From Oleiagrimonas sp963747595 (lineage in GTDB: Bacteria; Pseudomonadota; Gammaproteobacteria; Xanthomonadales; Rhodanobacteraceae), in assembly GCA_963747595.1 (NCBI GenBank), contig CAVVFO010000001.1, positions 905,056 through 969,055 of the forward strand: a stretch of 64,000 nt of DNA. The letters are read 5' to 3'. A model generated the notes under the pieces. It was not told where the DNA came from and did not search any database. It was given only the letters and a program-made list of their open reading frames with translations. A program made the position numbers and the translations under genes. Below are positions 44,865 through 52,842 of this stretch, in pieces. Numbering within the stretch: the first letter of the stretch is position 1; each line of letters starts with the position of its first letter.

Positions 44865-46357
44865 CCGTTTTGCGGCAGATTGTGACGTATCTTGGACTGC
44901 TGCTGATGGTAGCGCCGGTGGCGGCAGGCGCGCCGCCGCCGGTACGCATCGGCTCCAAGACATTTACCGAGTCCGTGGTGCTGGGCGAGGTGGCGCGCCT
45001 GCAGTTGCGAAGCCGAGACATCGATGCAGTGCATCGACGCAGCCTCGGTGGCACGCGGATCCTTTGGCAGGGCCTGCGCCAGGGGTCCATCGATGTGTAC
45101 CCGGAATACACCGGCACCATCGTGCAGGAACTCGTGCCGCAGTTGCCCGCCGGGGCCAGCCTGGCGCAGATTCGCGCGCAACTGAAACCGCTGGGTATCG
45201 GCGTCTCGGCGCCGCTGGGGTTCCAGGACAGCTACGCGCTGGCCATGCGCCAGCAACGTGCCGGCGCACTGCATGTGGACAACATCGGCGACCTGCGTCG
45301 CCATGCGCGGCTGGTATTCGGCTTTTCCAATGAATTCATGCAGCGCGGCGACGGCTGGCCAGGCTTGCGCAAGGCGTACGGCTTGCCGCAAACGCACGTG
45401 CGCGGCATGGATCATGACCTGGCCTACCGCGCGCTGGCCACGGGGGCGGTGGACGTGGTCGATGTCTACACCACCGATGCCGATATCGATTACTACCATC
45501 TACGCACGTTGCGCGATCCGAAGCATTATTTTCCCGACTACCGCGCGGTCTTCCTGTACCGGCTGGACCTGCCGCAGCGTGTTCCCGGCGCGGTCGCGGC
45601 GCTGGATGCGCTGGGCGGACGGATCGATGTGAAGGCGATGCGGCACATGAATGCGCAGGTGAAGCTGGCGCACAAAAGCGAGACCAGCGTTGCCGCGTCC
45701 TTTCTTGGCATGCGGGCCCAGTCGCTGGATGTCGGACTCTGGTCGCGGCTGTGGCACAACACCATGGCGCACCTCGAGTTGGTGGGCGTTTCGCTGCTGC
45801 TGGCCTTGCTGCTGGCGCTGCCACTGGGTGTTCTTGCGGCGCGATTGCCGCGGTTGGGGCAGGTGGTGATCGGCGCCACCGGGATATTGCAGACGGTGCC
45901 GTCGCTGGCAATGTTCGTGTTCATGATCCCGCTATTCGGCATCGGCGCGGGGCCGGCGATCGCGGCATTGTTCTTCTACAGTCTGCTGCCGATCGTGCGC
46001 AACACGCATGCGGGTCTCATCGGTATCGACGCATCGCTGCTGGAGTCGGCCGCCGCCATGGGCCTGCCGCGGCGGGTGCGCCTGTGGCGTGTGGAACTGC
46101 CGCTGGCCATGCGCTCCATTCTCGCCGGTGTGAAGATTGCCGCGGTGATCAATGTGGGCACTGCGACGCTGGGCGCGCTGATCGGGGCGGGCGGCTACGG
46201 GCAACCCATTCTCACCGGGATCCGCCTGGACGACATCGGACTGATCCTGCAAGGCGCCATTCCGGCGGCATTGCTGGCGTTGCTGGTGCAGGGCGGGTTC
46301 GAGCTGGTGGAGGGTTTCTTGACGCCGCGCGGGCTACGCTTGCGGCCGGTGCAGTGA
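44861..46357 (+). CDS. ABC importer with substrate-binding protein fused to permease (glycine-betaine/OpuC class)
   Basis: 498 residues: signal peptide (about 1-24), substrate-binding domain (about 28-275, opening VRIGSKTFTESVVLGEVARLQL, with DVYPEYTGTIVQ and VVDVYTTDADIDYYHL), then five or six membrane helices (about 300-480) with the permease EAA-type loop around AAAMGLPRRVRLWRVELPLAMRSILAGVKIA. The binding protein comes first and the permease second; the Gram-positive EgtU/OpuF type has the reverse order. The fold class binds quaternary amines such as betaine, choline or ergothioneine. Substrate not assigned. Confidence 0.9.
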   Translation: MTVLRQIVTYLGLLLMVAPVAAGAPPPVRIGSKTFTESVVLGEVARLQLRSRDIDAVHRRSLGGTRILWQGLRQGSIDVYPEYTGTIVQELVPQLPAGASLAQIRAQLKPLGIGVSAPLGFQDSYALAMRQQRAGALHVDNIGDLRRHARLVFGFSNEFMQRGDGWPGLRKAYGLPQTHVRGMDHDLAYRALATGAVDVVDVYTTDADIDYYHLRTLRDPKHYFPDYRAVFLYRLDLPQRVPGAVAALDALGGRIDVKAMRHMNAQVKLAHKSETSVAASFLGMRAQSLDVGLWSRLWHNTMAHLELVGVSLLLALLLALPLGVLAARLPRLGQVVIGATGILQTVPSLAMFVFMIPLFGIGAGPAIAALFFYSLLPIVRNTHAGLIGIDASLLESAAAMGLPRRVRLWRVELPLAMRSILAGVKIAAVINVGTATLGALIGAGGYGQPILTGIRLDDIGLILQGAIPAALLALLVQGGFELVEGFLTPRGLRLRPVQ

Positions 46358-46442
46358 GTGCGGCATGTTCGATGCAGCGCAAGAAGTCGCCGGGCGCGTG
46401 CGGTCACCGCGGCGATGCGTGCGGATCGAAAGGAGATCATGT

Positions 46443-47798
46443 ATGACCGACACCAACACATTCGACCTCATCGTGCTGGGTGCCGGGTCGGGCGGCATGG
46501 CCATGGCGTCGCGGGCAGCGGAGCATGGCGCGCGCGTGGCCCTGCTGGAACCCGGAGCACTGGGCGGAACCTGCGTCAACGTGGGCTGTGTTCCCAAGAA
46601 AGCCATGTGGATCGCCGCGCAGACAGCGATTTCGCAGGGACTGGCGGTCGAATACGGTTTCGATCTGGTCCCCGGTGCGCTGGACTGGGAACACTTCGTG
46701 GCGCGGCGGGAGCGTTATATCGATCACATCCACGAAGGCTATCGACAACGTATTGCCAGGCTGGATATCGAACTGATTGCCGAACATGGTCGCCTTGTCG
46801 GCACGGATACAGTCGAGGCCGGCGAACGCACGATCTGCGCGCCCCATGTGGTGATCGCCACCGGCGCCCATGCGCGGCAACTGGACGTGCCCGGGTTCGA
46901 CCTGGGGTTCACCTCGGACGGATTTTTCGATCTGCGTGCCTGTCCGCGCCGCGTGGCCATCATTGGCGGCGGCTACATCGGCGTGGAGTTCAGCGGCGTG
47001 CTCAATGCACTGGGCGCAGAGGTATGCATCTACAGCCGCAGCCATTTGATGCGCGGCTTCGATGCGGAGCTGGCACAGGCGCTGGCCGGGCGCATGCGCG
47101 ATTCGGGCATCGAGATCAACTACGCGTGCTCGGCCAATGCATTGCGCCGTGCGGACGATGGCGAACGCGTGATCATGGATTGCAGCAAGGGGGGCGAGCT
47201 GGAGCCGTTCGACGCCCTGATCTGGGCAGTGGGCCGCTTGCCCAACAGCGGCGGCATCGGACTGGAGGCGCTGGATGTGGCCCTGGGCGAGCAGGGCGAG
47301 ATATTGACCGACGCGAAACAGAATTCCAGCGTTCCCGGGGTGTATGCGCTGGGCGACGTGACTGGCCGCCAGCCGCTGACCCCGGTGGCGGTCGCTGCGG
47401 GTCGCCGCCTCGCGGATCGTCTGTTCGGCGGTCAGCCGGAGGCGTGCCTCGACTACGACTGTATTCCCAGCGTGGTCTTCGGGCACCCGCCGCTGGCTGG
47501 GGTCGGTCTCAACGAGGAGGAGGCGCGTTCCGTCCATGGCGATGCCGTGCGCGTGCATCGTTCGCGATTCACGCCCATGGCGGCGTCGCTGGCCGGACGA
47601 GACGCACAATCATTCATGAAGCTGGTGTGTGTCGGCGCTGACGAGACGGTCGTGGGGGTACACATGCTCGGAGAAGGCTGCGAGGAGATGCTGCAGGGGT
47701 TTGCTCTCGCCGTGAAATTGGGCGCGCGCAAGGCCGATTTCGACGCCACGGTGGCGATTCATCCCACCTCCTCGGAAGAGATGGTGTTGATGGAATGA
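46443..47798 (+). CDS. gor: Glutathione-disulfide reductase
   Basis: 451 residues from ATG 46443 with AAGGAG upstream. FAD motif VLGAGSGGMAMASRAA, redox-active disulfide in GGTCVNVGCVPKK (Cys44, Cys49), NADP-domain GGGYIGVEFSGVLNALG, FAD-binding GVYALGDVTGR and the C-terminal HPTSSEEMVLM with the catalytic His. Regenerates GSH from GSSG with NADPH, and so can draw on the zwf/gnd operon earlier in the window. Confidence 0.92.
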   Translation: MTDTNTFDLIVLGAGSGGMAMASRAAEHGARVALLEPGALGGTCVNVGCVPKKAMWIAAQTAISQGLAVEYGFDLVPGALDWEHFVARRERYIDHIHEGYRQRIARLDIELIAEHGRLVGTDTVEAGERTICAPHVVIATGAHARQLDVPGFDLGFTSDGFFDLRACPRRVAIIGGGYIGVEFSGVLNALGAEVCIYSRSHLMRGFDAELAQALAGRMRDSGIEINYACSANALRRADDGERVIMDCSKGGELEPFDALIWAVGRLPNSGGIGLEALDVALGEQGEILTDAKQNSSVPGVYALGDVTGRQPLTPVAVAAGRRLADRLFGGQPEACLDYDCIPSVVFGHPPLAGVGLNEEEARSVHGDAVRVHRSRFTPMAASLAGRDAQSFMKLVCVGADETVVGVHMLGEGCEEMLQGFALAVKLGARKADFDATVAIHPTSSEEMVLME

Positions 47799-47823
47799 AT
47801 TCCCTTATCCGTACGGCGGTACA

Positions 47824-48095
47824 CTAGTGTACTGCTTCACATTATTTGACCCATTCAGAGCCAATCGCACGGGGCATGGCAAGGCGCAGCGTGCCGCCAA
47901 GGGTTTGTTCCCTTGGCAAGTGCTGCAACGCCGCCATGGCCCGTGCGATTGGCTCCCGAAGGGCGAGCCGCTGGGCGCCCGTCTGCCGCGGCGCATCCGC
48001 TTGAAAAGGAACCACCTTTCCGGCGCGAATGTACCTTGCAGCCGAACGCCCAGCGATTCGCTGAATGGGTTAAATAGTGCGAAGCAGTACACTAG
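47824..48095. mobile_element. 272-bp MITE-like element with nested palindromes
   Basis: Terminal inverted repeats of 35 bp (47824-47858 and 48061-48095) match at 32 positions. Both begin with CTAG, which may be a duplicated target. Inside, the left half folds on a perfect 15-bp repeat (47859-47873 with 47940-47954) enclosing a perfect 8-bp one (47896-47903 with 47910-47917). The right half folds on a perfect 9-bp repeat (CGCTGGGCG, 47969-47977, with 48047-48055). The whole can form a three-way-junction cruciform. No credible coding sequence is present. It ends 5 bp before the next start codon. Confidence 0.75.
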
Positions 48096-48100
48096 GAGGC

Positions 48101-48892
48101 ATGGAAACCTTCGACCTGCATCGCGGCACGGTGCCGCTCCTCGTCAGCCTGCCACATGACGGCAGCATGATTCCCGATGCGATCGCCGAGACCATGCATC
48201 CGGCAGCGTGTCAATCCCCGGATACCGACTGGCACGTGGGGCGTTTTTACGACTTCGCACGCGACCTTGGCGCCAGTGTCCTGCGGCCGTTCGCCTCCCG
48301 CTACGTGGTGGATCTGAATCGCCCCAGCGACGGACACGCGTTGTATCCCGGGCAAAGCGAGACGGGCCTGGTGCCGACCGTGATGTTCGATGGCCGGCCG
48401 ATCTACAGGGAGGGTCAGGCCCCCGATGCCGATGCCGTTGCCGCGCGCGTGGACACCTGGTGGCGGCCGTATCACGCGGCACTGGCAGCCGAGCTGGGGC
48501 GTCTGCGCAAGGCGCATGGTCACGTGGTCCTGTGGGAGGGGCACTCCATCCGCCATGCCGTCCCCATGCTGTTCGATGGTGACCTGCCGGATCTGAATCT
48601 TGGAACCGCCGCCGGCGCCAGCTGTTCGTCTGCCTTGCGTGCGGCGTTGGTCGAGGTGCTCGAGTCGCAATCGACGTATTCGCATGTGGTCGATGCGCGT
48701 TTCCGGGGCGGGCACATCACCCGCCATTACGGTCGCCCGGCCGACGGTGTAGAGGCGGTGCAGCTGGAAATGACCCAACGCAACTACATGGACGAGACCT
48801 CTTTCGCATACAGGGAATCTGCCGCACAGGCGTTGCAGCCGGTGGTGCGCAGTCTTCTGGAAGCGTGTCTGCAACACGTGCGGGCGCGATAA
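48101..48892 (+). CDS. hutG: N-formylglutamate deformylase
   Basis: 263 residues. The start at ATG 48101 matches the family opening (METFDLHRGTVPLLVSLPHDG). Later motifs RYVVDLNRPSDGHALYPGQSETGLVPT, VLWEGHSIRH, GTAAGASCSS and FRGGHITRHYGRPADGVEAVQLEMTQRNYM are those of the HutG/FGase amidohydrolase. Hydrolyses N-formyl-L-glutamate to glutamate and formate, the last step of one histidine-degradation route; no other hut gene is in view. The Shine-Dalgarno-like AGGAGG (48094-48099) straddles the MITE end and lies only one base from the ATG. Confidence 0.88.
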   Translation: METFDLHRGTVPLLVSLPHDGSMIPDAIAETMHPAACQSPDTDWHVGRFYDFARDLGASVLRPFASRYVVDLNRPSDGHALYPGQSETGLVPTVMFDGRPIYREGQAPDADAVAARVDTWWRPYHAALAAELGRLRKAHGHVVLWEGHSIRHAVPMLFDGDLPDLNLGTAAGASCSSALRAALVEVLESQSTYSHVVDARFRGGHITRHYGRPADGVEAVQLEMTQRNYMDETSFAYRESAAQALQPVVRSLLEACLQHVRAR

Positions 48893-49032
48893 AACTCGTA
48901 TGTAAACAGCCTGTTGCGAGGGTGATTTTTCATTCAGCTTTCGTACTGGATCGCGCGCGCACATTAACGCCGCCGCGCCCCCGCGCTGTCGGGTTCCGAC
49001 CGGGTCCGCGGTTCTCTCGAGAGATTGCACAC

Positions 49033-49227
49033 ATGCGTACATTTGCAACTGTTGTAGTGATGCTGGCCGGTCTGTCCCTGTCGGCAGTGACGCTCGCCGC
49101 CCCGACCCATGCGAAAGCAGCAACGAAGGCCGGCACGCACGTCACCAAGTCCAGCCATCACAAGCACACGCACCACGCGCGCCACGCTCACCACGCCAGC
49201 AAGGCGGTCAGCAAGAAGCACAAGTAA
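49033..49227 (+). CDS. Small secreted His/Lys-rich protein
   Basis: 64 residues from ATG 49033. Signal peptide MRTFATVVVMLAGLSLSAVTLAA, then about 40 residues built almost only of His, Lys, Ala, Ser and Thr (SSHHKHTHHARHAHHASKAVSKKHK). The mature peptide is strongly basic and could bind metals or polyanions; no named family. A good rho-independent terminator follows after about 22 bp, supporting a real, separate transcription unit. Confidence 0.75.
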   Translation: MRTFATVVVMLAGLSLSAVTLAAPTHAKAATKAGTHVTKSSHHKHTHHARHAHHASKAVSKKHK

Positions 49228-49249
49228 GTTCCTGGGCTTTTTCTGAAAT

Positions 49250-49282
49250 CCCGGTCTCCGGTTTCGGCGGCCGGGTTTTTTT
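49250..49282 (+). terminator. Rho-independent terminator after the His-rich peptide gene
   Basis: CCCGG (49250-49254) pairs with CCGGG (49271-49275), with additional inner GC pairing, followed by seven T (49276-49282). Confidence 0.8.
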
Positions 49283-49417
49283 GTGCCTGTTCCGGCGCCG
49301 CGCCGCGCTGCCCTCGCGTGAGGCTCGGGTGCGTCATGTTTTTTGGCTGCGTTGTGCGGCGTGGATGTTCCGTGTGCGGCAGCTATTGGCGAACGGCGCC
49401 TCGTGCGCCGGTTCCGG

Positions 49418-50761
49418 TCAAGCCATCGTATCCAGCAACAGCTTGATGTTGAGCGCGATAATGATGGCGGCGATGATCCAGGCCGCGGCCTTGAGCCAGA
49501 GGGGGCTGGCAAGGCTCCCCATCATCATCTTGTCGGATGTGAACCGGACGAGCGGAATGATCGCGAAGGGCAGCTGCATCGACAGTACCACCTGGCTCGC
49601 AATCAGCAGCCGGGCCGTGCCGCTTTCGCCGTAGGTCGCCACCACGACCACGGTGGGGACGAGCGCCAGCCCTCGCGTACTCAGGCGGCGTAGCCACGGC
49701 GACAGACGCAGTCCGGTAAACCCCTCCATGACGATCTGCCCCGCCAGCGTCGCGGTGATCGTCGAGTTCTGACCGGACGCCAGCAGCGCCACGGCAAACA
49801 GGGTGCTTGCCGCCGCTGCGCCCAGGGTGGGCGTCAAAAGCTGGTACGCATCCTGGATCTCGGCGACGTCCGTACGCCCGATCGTGTGGAAGGCGGCAGC
49901 CGCGAGAATGAGGATCGCAGCATTCACGAACAACGCCAGGGAGAGCGCGATCGTGCTGTCGACGGTGGCCCATTTTGCGGCGCCGCGCTTGCCGGCCCTC
50001 GTCCGCTCGAACGCGCGGGTTTGTACCGCCGCGGAATGCAGATACAGGTTGTGCGGCATGACCGTCGCGCCAAGGATGCCCATGGCGATGTACAGCGCCT
50101 TCGGATCGGCGACCACCTGTGATGCGGGAACGAACCCGGCCAGCATCGGCCCGATCTGCGGCTGCGAGGCGAGCAGTTCGTAGAGAAAGCACAAAGTGAT
50201 GATGGCAATCAGCGCGATGATGAATGCCTCCAGCCATCGAAAACCGTACTTTTGCAGCATCAGGATCAACAGCACATCGAGTCCTGTCAGACAGACGCCC
50301 CAGAGCAGTGGAATGCCGAACAGCAGATTGAGGCCGATCGCCGTGCCGATCACCTCGGCGAGATCGCAGGCGATGATGGCGAGCTCGCACAGGAGCCAGA
50401 GAAAGATTGCAACGGGCCAGTCGTACGCTTCACGACAGGCCGTGGCCAGATCGCGGCCCGTGGCAATGCCCAACCGGGCTGATAGCGCCTGCAGAGTGAG
50501 CGCCATGACGTTGGACAGCAGGATGACCGAGAGCAGTGTGTAGCCGAATGCCGATCCGCCCGCCAGATCGGTGGCCCAGTTGCCCGGGTCCATATAGCCC
50601 ACGGCCACCAGAAAACCCGGCCCGGTGAATGCGCCCAACTTGCGCCACCATGACGCCTTTTCCGGGACCGGGATCGAACGGAAAACCTCCGGAAGCGACA
50701 CGCCATTCCCGCTGCGCCAGCCGACACGCTCGGGTTCGAATTCATCTGCGGCCTTCGTCAT
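49418..50761 (-). CDS. mntH: NRAMP-family Mn2+/divalent metal transporter
   Basis: 447 residues from ATG 50761; the frame extends upstream but loses coding character. Eleven or so helices with the NRAMP metal-site motifs GYMDPGNWATDLAGGSAFGY in TM1 and GATVMPHNLYLHSAAVQTR in TM6, plus SGQNSTITATLAGQIVMEGF. Proton-coupled Mn2+ import. The gene lies directly downstream of the Mn-catalase gene on the same strand, which it can supply with metal. No convincing Mn riboswitch or MntR site was seen in the 398-bp leader. Confidence 0.93.
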   Translation of the reverse strand: MTKAADEFEPERVGWRSGNGVSLPEVFRSIPVPEKASWWRKLGAFTGPGFLVAVGYMDPGNWATDLAGGSAFGYTLLSVILLSNVMALTLQALSARLGIATGRDLATACREAYDWPVAIFLWLLCELAIIACDLAEVIGTAIGLNLLFGIPLLWGVCLTGLDVLLILMLQKYGFRWLEAFIIALIAIITLCFLYELLASQPQIGPMLAGFVPASQVVADPKALYIAMGILGATVMPHNLYLHSAAVQTRAFERTRAGKRGAAKWATVDSTIALSLALFVNAAILILAAAAFHTIGRTDVAEIQDAYQLLTPTLGAAAASTLFAVALLASGQNSTITATLAGQIVMEGFTGLRLSPWLRRLSTRGLALVPTVVVVATYGESGTARLLIASQVVLSMQLPFAIIPLVRFTSDKMMMGSLASPLWLKAAAWIIAAIIIALNIKLLLDTMA

Positions 50762-51159
50762 GTCAATGGATCCGCGCAACACGTGAAAAGGCCGCGCCGA
50801 CAAACTGTTACATGCCGAAGCGCAATGAGACTCCAGCATGGCTGGCTTGATTTCGAGATGACGCGTTGCGCGGGAATGTCGGTTTCGCCTCGGCGTCAGG
50901 CATCGGCAGCGAGATGCCGCATTGCCGTGGGCGCGTGGCTCACGGATGATCTGCCGCCGTTGCCTGTCATCAGTCGGGGGTGCGAAACCGGCAAGGTTTC
51001 CTGCGCTATCGCCACGAGTACCCCCACACTGCGGACCGGGTATCTCCGATACGCTGCATGTCTTCCGCCGCCGATGGGGCCAGTCCTGTCGGCGGCGGAA
51101 GCCGCCATTGTGATGCCGGTCTTCATGGCGGGCCGGGCGCTTTTGCATGCCGACACATG
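50762..51159. other. 398-bp region between Mn-catalase and mntH with a strong hairpin
   Basis: No gene is supported. It contains a perfect 13-bp inverted repeat, CTTCCGCCGCCGA (51062-51074) with its complement at 51089-51101, around a 14-base loop. This lies 59 bases after the Mn-catalase stop in its direction of transcription. No T tract follows, so it could be a processing/stability hairpin within a shared transcript or a rho-assisted stop. Confidence 0.55.
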
Positions 51160-52047
51160 TCAGTGTGTCTTCGATGCCGATTTGCCGGCGAGCTCGGCAC
51201 CGACGCTCGGGTTCGTGCTCTTGTCGGATTCGGTCCGTGAGGCAAAGGCCGATACCGCCGATGCTTCCTTGTCGGTCAGGTCGACGGAGGCCGAACCGTC
51301 GCCGCCGCCGGCAGTAATATTGTCTGGTCCCGGCGTCACCACGTCCCATTCCTCGCCCTGATTCCAGGGGCCCTCGGCATCGCCCGCTCCCTGCGAGGCA
51401 TTGACGTACAGATTCGCGTAGCGCTCGTCGCCGGGGAGTTTGCCCGGGGGGAAGTGGCTATCGATGGAGAACAGCGCCTTCTCGAACTGCTTCTGGTGGG
51501 CGATTTCGCGGGTCATCAGGAAACCCAGGGTCTCGCGGATCTCGGGATCGTCGGTGACGTTGATGAGCCGTTCGTACACGAGTTTGGCTCGCGCCTCGGC
51601 CGCGACATTGGAGCGGAGGTCGGCCGTCGGTTCGCCGATGGTGTCGACATATGCGCCACTCCACGGCACACCAGCCGAATTGATCAGGGCCGGCCCGCCC
51701 CCGTACAGCACTTGCGTGACATGGCTGTCGTTGCCTTCGCCCTGGAGTTCACGAAACATGGCGGCTTGCTGGTCGGTCGTTTCCGCCAGTTTGCCTTTGG
51801 CGCCGCGGTTGAGCATGGCCACGAGGGAACCGATGATTTCCAGATGACTCAGTTCTTCGGTGGCAATGTCCAGAAGCATGTCCTTGCGTCCGGGGTCTTC
51901 TTCGGCCAGCGCCTGGGTGAAATAGCGCATGGCCGCTGCCAGTTCGCCTTGTGGTCCGCCGAACTGCTCGAGCATCAGATTGGCCAGGGCCGGGTTCGAT
52001 TGCGAGACCCGGACGGTGTATTGCAGTCGCTTGTTGTGCTGGAACAT
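51160..52047 (-). CDS. Manganese-containing (non-haem) catalase
   Basis: 295 residues. Four-helix-bundle dimanganese site recognisable by ligands E35 (GGPQGELAAAMRYF), E65 and H68 (ATEELSHLEIIG), E151 (EARAKLVYERL) and H184 (TREIAHQKQFEKAL). This spacing matches that of Lactobacillus Mn-catalase. A Ser/Asp/Gly-rich C-terminal tail (about 255-295) is extra. It dismutates hydrogen peroxide without haem. The neighbouring mntH provides Mn uptake, so the pair forms a peroxide-defence module. Confidence 0.95.
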   Translation of the reverse strand: MFQHNKRLQYTVRVSQSNPALANLMLEQFGGPQGELAAAMRYFTQALAEEDPGRKDMLLDIATEELSHLEIIGSLVAMLNRGAKGKLAETTDQQAAMFRELQGEGNDSHVTQVLYGGGPALINSAGVPWSGAYVDTIGEPTADLRSNVAAEARAKLVYERLINVTDDPEIRETLGFLMTREIAHQKQFEKALFSIDSHFPPGKLPGDERYANLYVNASQGAGDAEGPWNQGEEWDVVTPGPDNITAGGGDGSASVDLTDKEASAVSAFASRTESDKSTNPSVGAELAGKSASKTH

Positions 52048-52570
52048 GAAAGTCTCCCGTGTGGAATTGACAAGATCGGCTACAGCAGATCCAGGATCCG
52101 TTCCATGCCTTTTGAGCCTCGCGAACGCGTGGCTCAGCCAGCTGCTTTTTTCTCCTGATTCATGAAACCCGGTGCTGCACCCACGAGGCTGGTCGCCGGC
52201 TCGTGGGTCGCGTGTGAAATCAGCCGTTAAATGACATGCATCATCCGGCGCCGGATCAGGCTTCGTTCATGCTGATGCAGGGCTGGTCCGCGCGAGGGCA
52301 GTGACCGCGACGCCGCGCTGCATGAAGTCTCTTGTCTTCGTCTTGCGGTCCGCACCTGCACCCGTGTCGATGCCGCGGGCCAGGTTGCGGAGACCGTCCG
52401 TCATCGCGACTGCTTTGTTTCGATCGCCGCGCGTGCTGGCAGCAACCCGGGGTCGTTCGCCGCCTCATCCGACAACGAAGCCATGCACACGATGGATGCT
52501 CGGGCGCCGGTCAGCACGCGCACAACGAAATCCGGTGTGGCTATGCCCCGGCGACCGGCCCGCGCCCATG

Positions 52571-52594
52571 AAAAACGCCTGCGTGTCCAGGCGT
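52571..52594 (-). terminator. Minus-strand rho-independent terminator
   Basis: On the minus strand ACGCCTG (52588-52594), loop GACACG, CAGGCGT (52575-52581), then TTTT (52571-52574). No gene ends directly before it; the nearest upstream stop is 250 bp away at 52843, suggesting a long 3' end or an unannotated small transcript. Confidence 0.6.
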
Positions 52595-52793
52595 GGTCGA
52601 TGTCGATGGGCATGGAGAGGGCGCAGATATGGCGGTCGAAGGGACGTGGGTCCGCAGGGTGGTGCGTATCACCGAGCAGCGGTGGAGCCTTGAGAGCGCG
52701 CCGCCATGGCCGCGCCCTGGCAGCCGGCCGGCCGCCGGGCCCAGGGCTTGATGAACGTGATACGCGGCCAGCGGCGACGATTTCCGCAGATGA

Positions 52794-52822
52794 GGTCCCG
52801 CCGTTCCCCTGCCGGCGGGACC
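52794..52822 (-). terminator. Stem-loop just after the cytochrome-barrel gene
   Basis: GGTCCCGCCG (52794-52803) and CGGCGGGACC (52813-52822) are perfectly complementary over 10 bp around 9 bases, 20 bp past the stop. It lacks a T tract. Confidence 0.5.
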
Positions 52823-52842
52823 GGGGATCGGCGGCTCGGGGC

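Larger units (their letters stand above)
52048..52842. other. 795-bp region without a supported gene, containing two minus-strand hairpins
   Basis: Lies between the start of the Mn-catalase gene and the end of the cytochrome-barrel gene (both minus). ORFs here have random-looking Arg/Pro-rich translations. It holds two stem-loops (52571-52594 and 52794-52822), described separately. The 200 bp between them could be part of a long 3' untranslated region or a small RNA. Confidence 0.45.

Noticed and set aside
47805..48159. Overlapping ORFs on both strands across the palindromic element
   Set aside because: Their similarity at both ends simply reflects the inverted repeats; no ribosome sites or domains.
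50762..51159. A yybP-ykoY-type manganese riboswitch before mntH
   Set aside because: The conserved internal loop sequences could not be placed; only an isolated hairpin is visible.
52301..52693. Hypothetical 130-codon plus-strand gene
   Set aside because: Arg/Pro-rich random-looking translation, no ribosome site and no motif.
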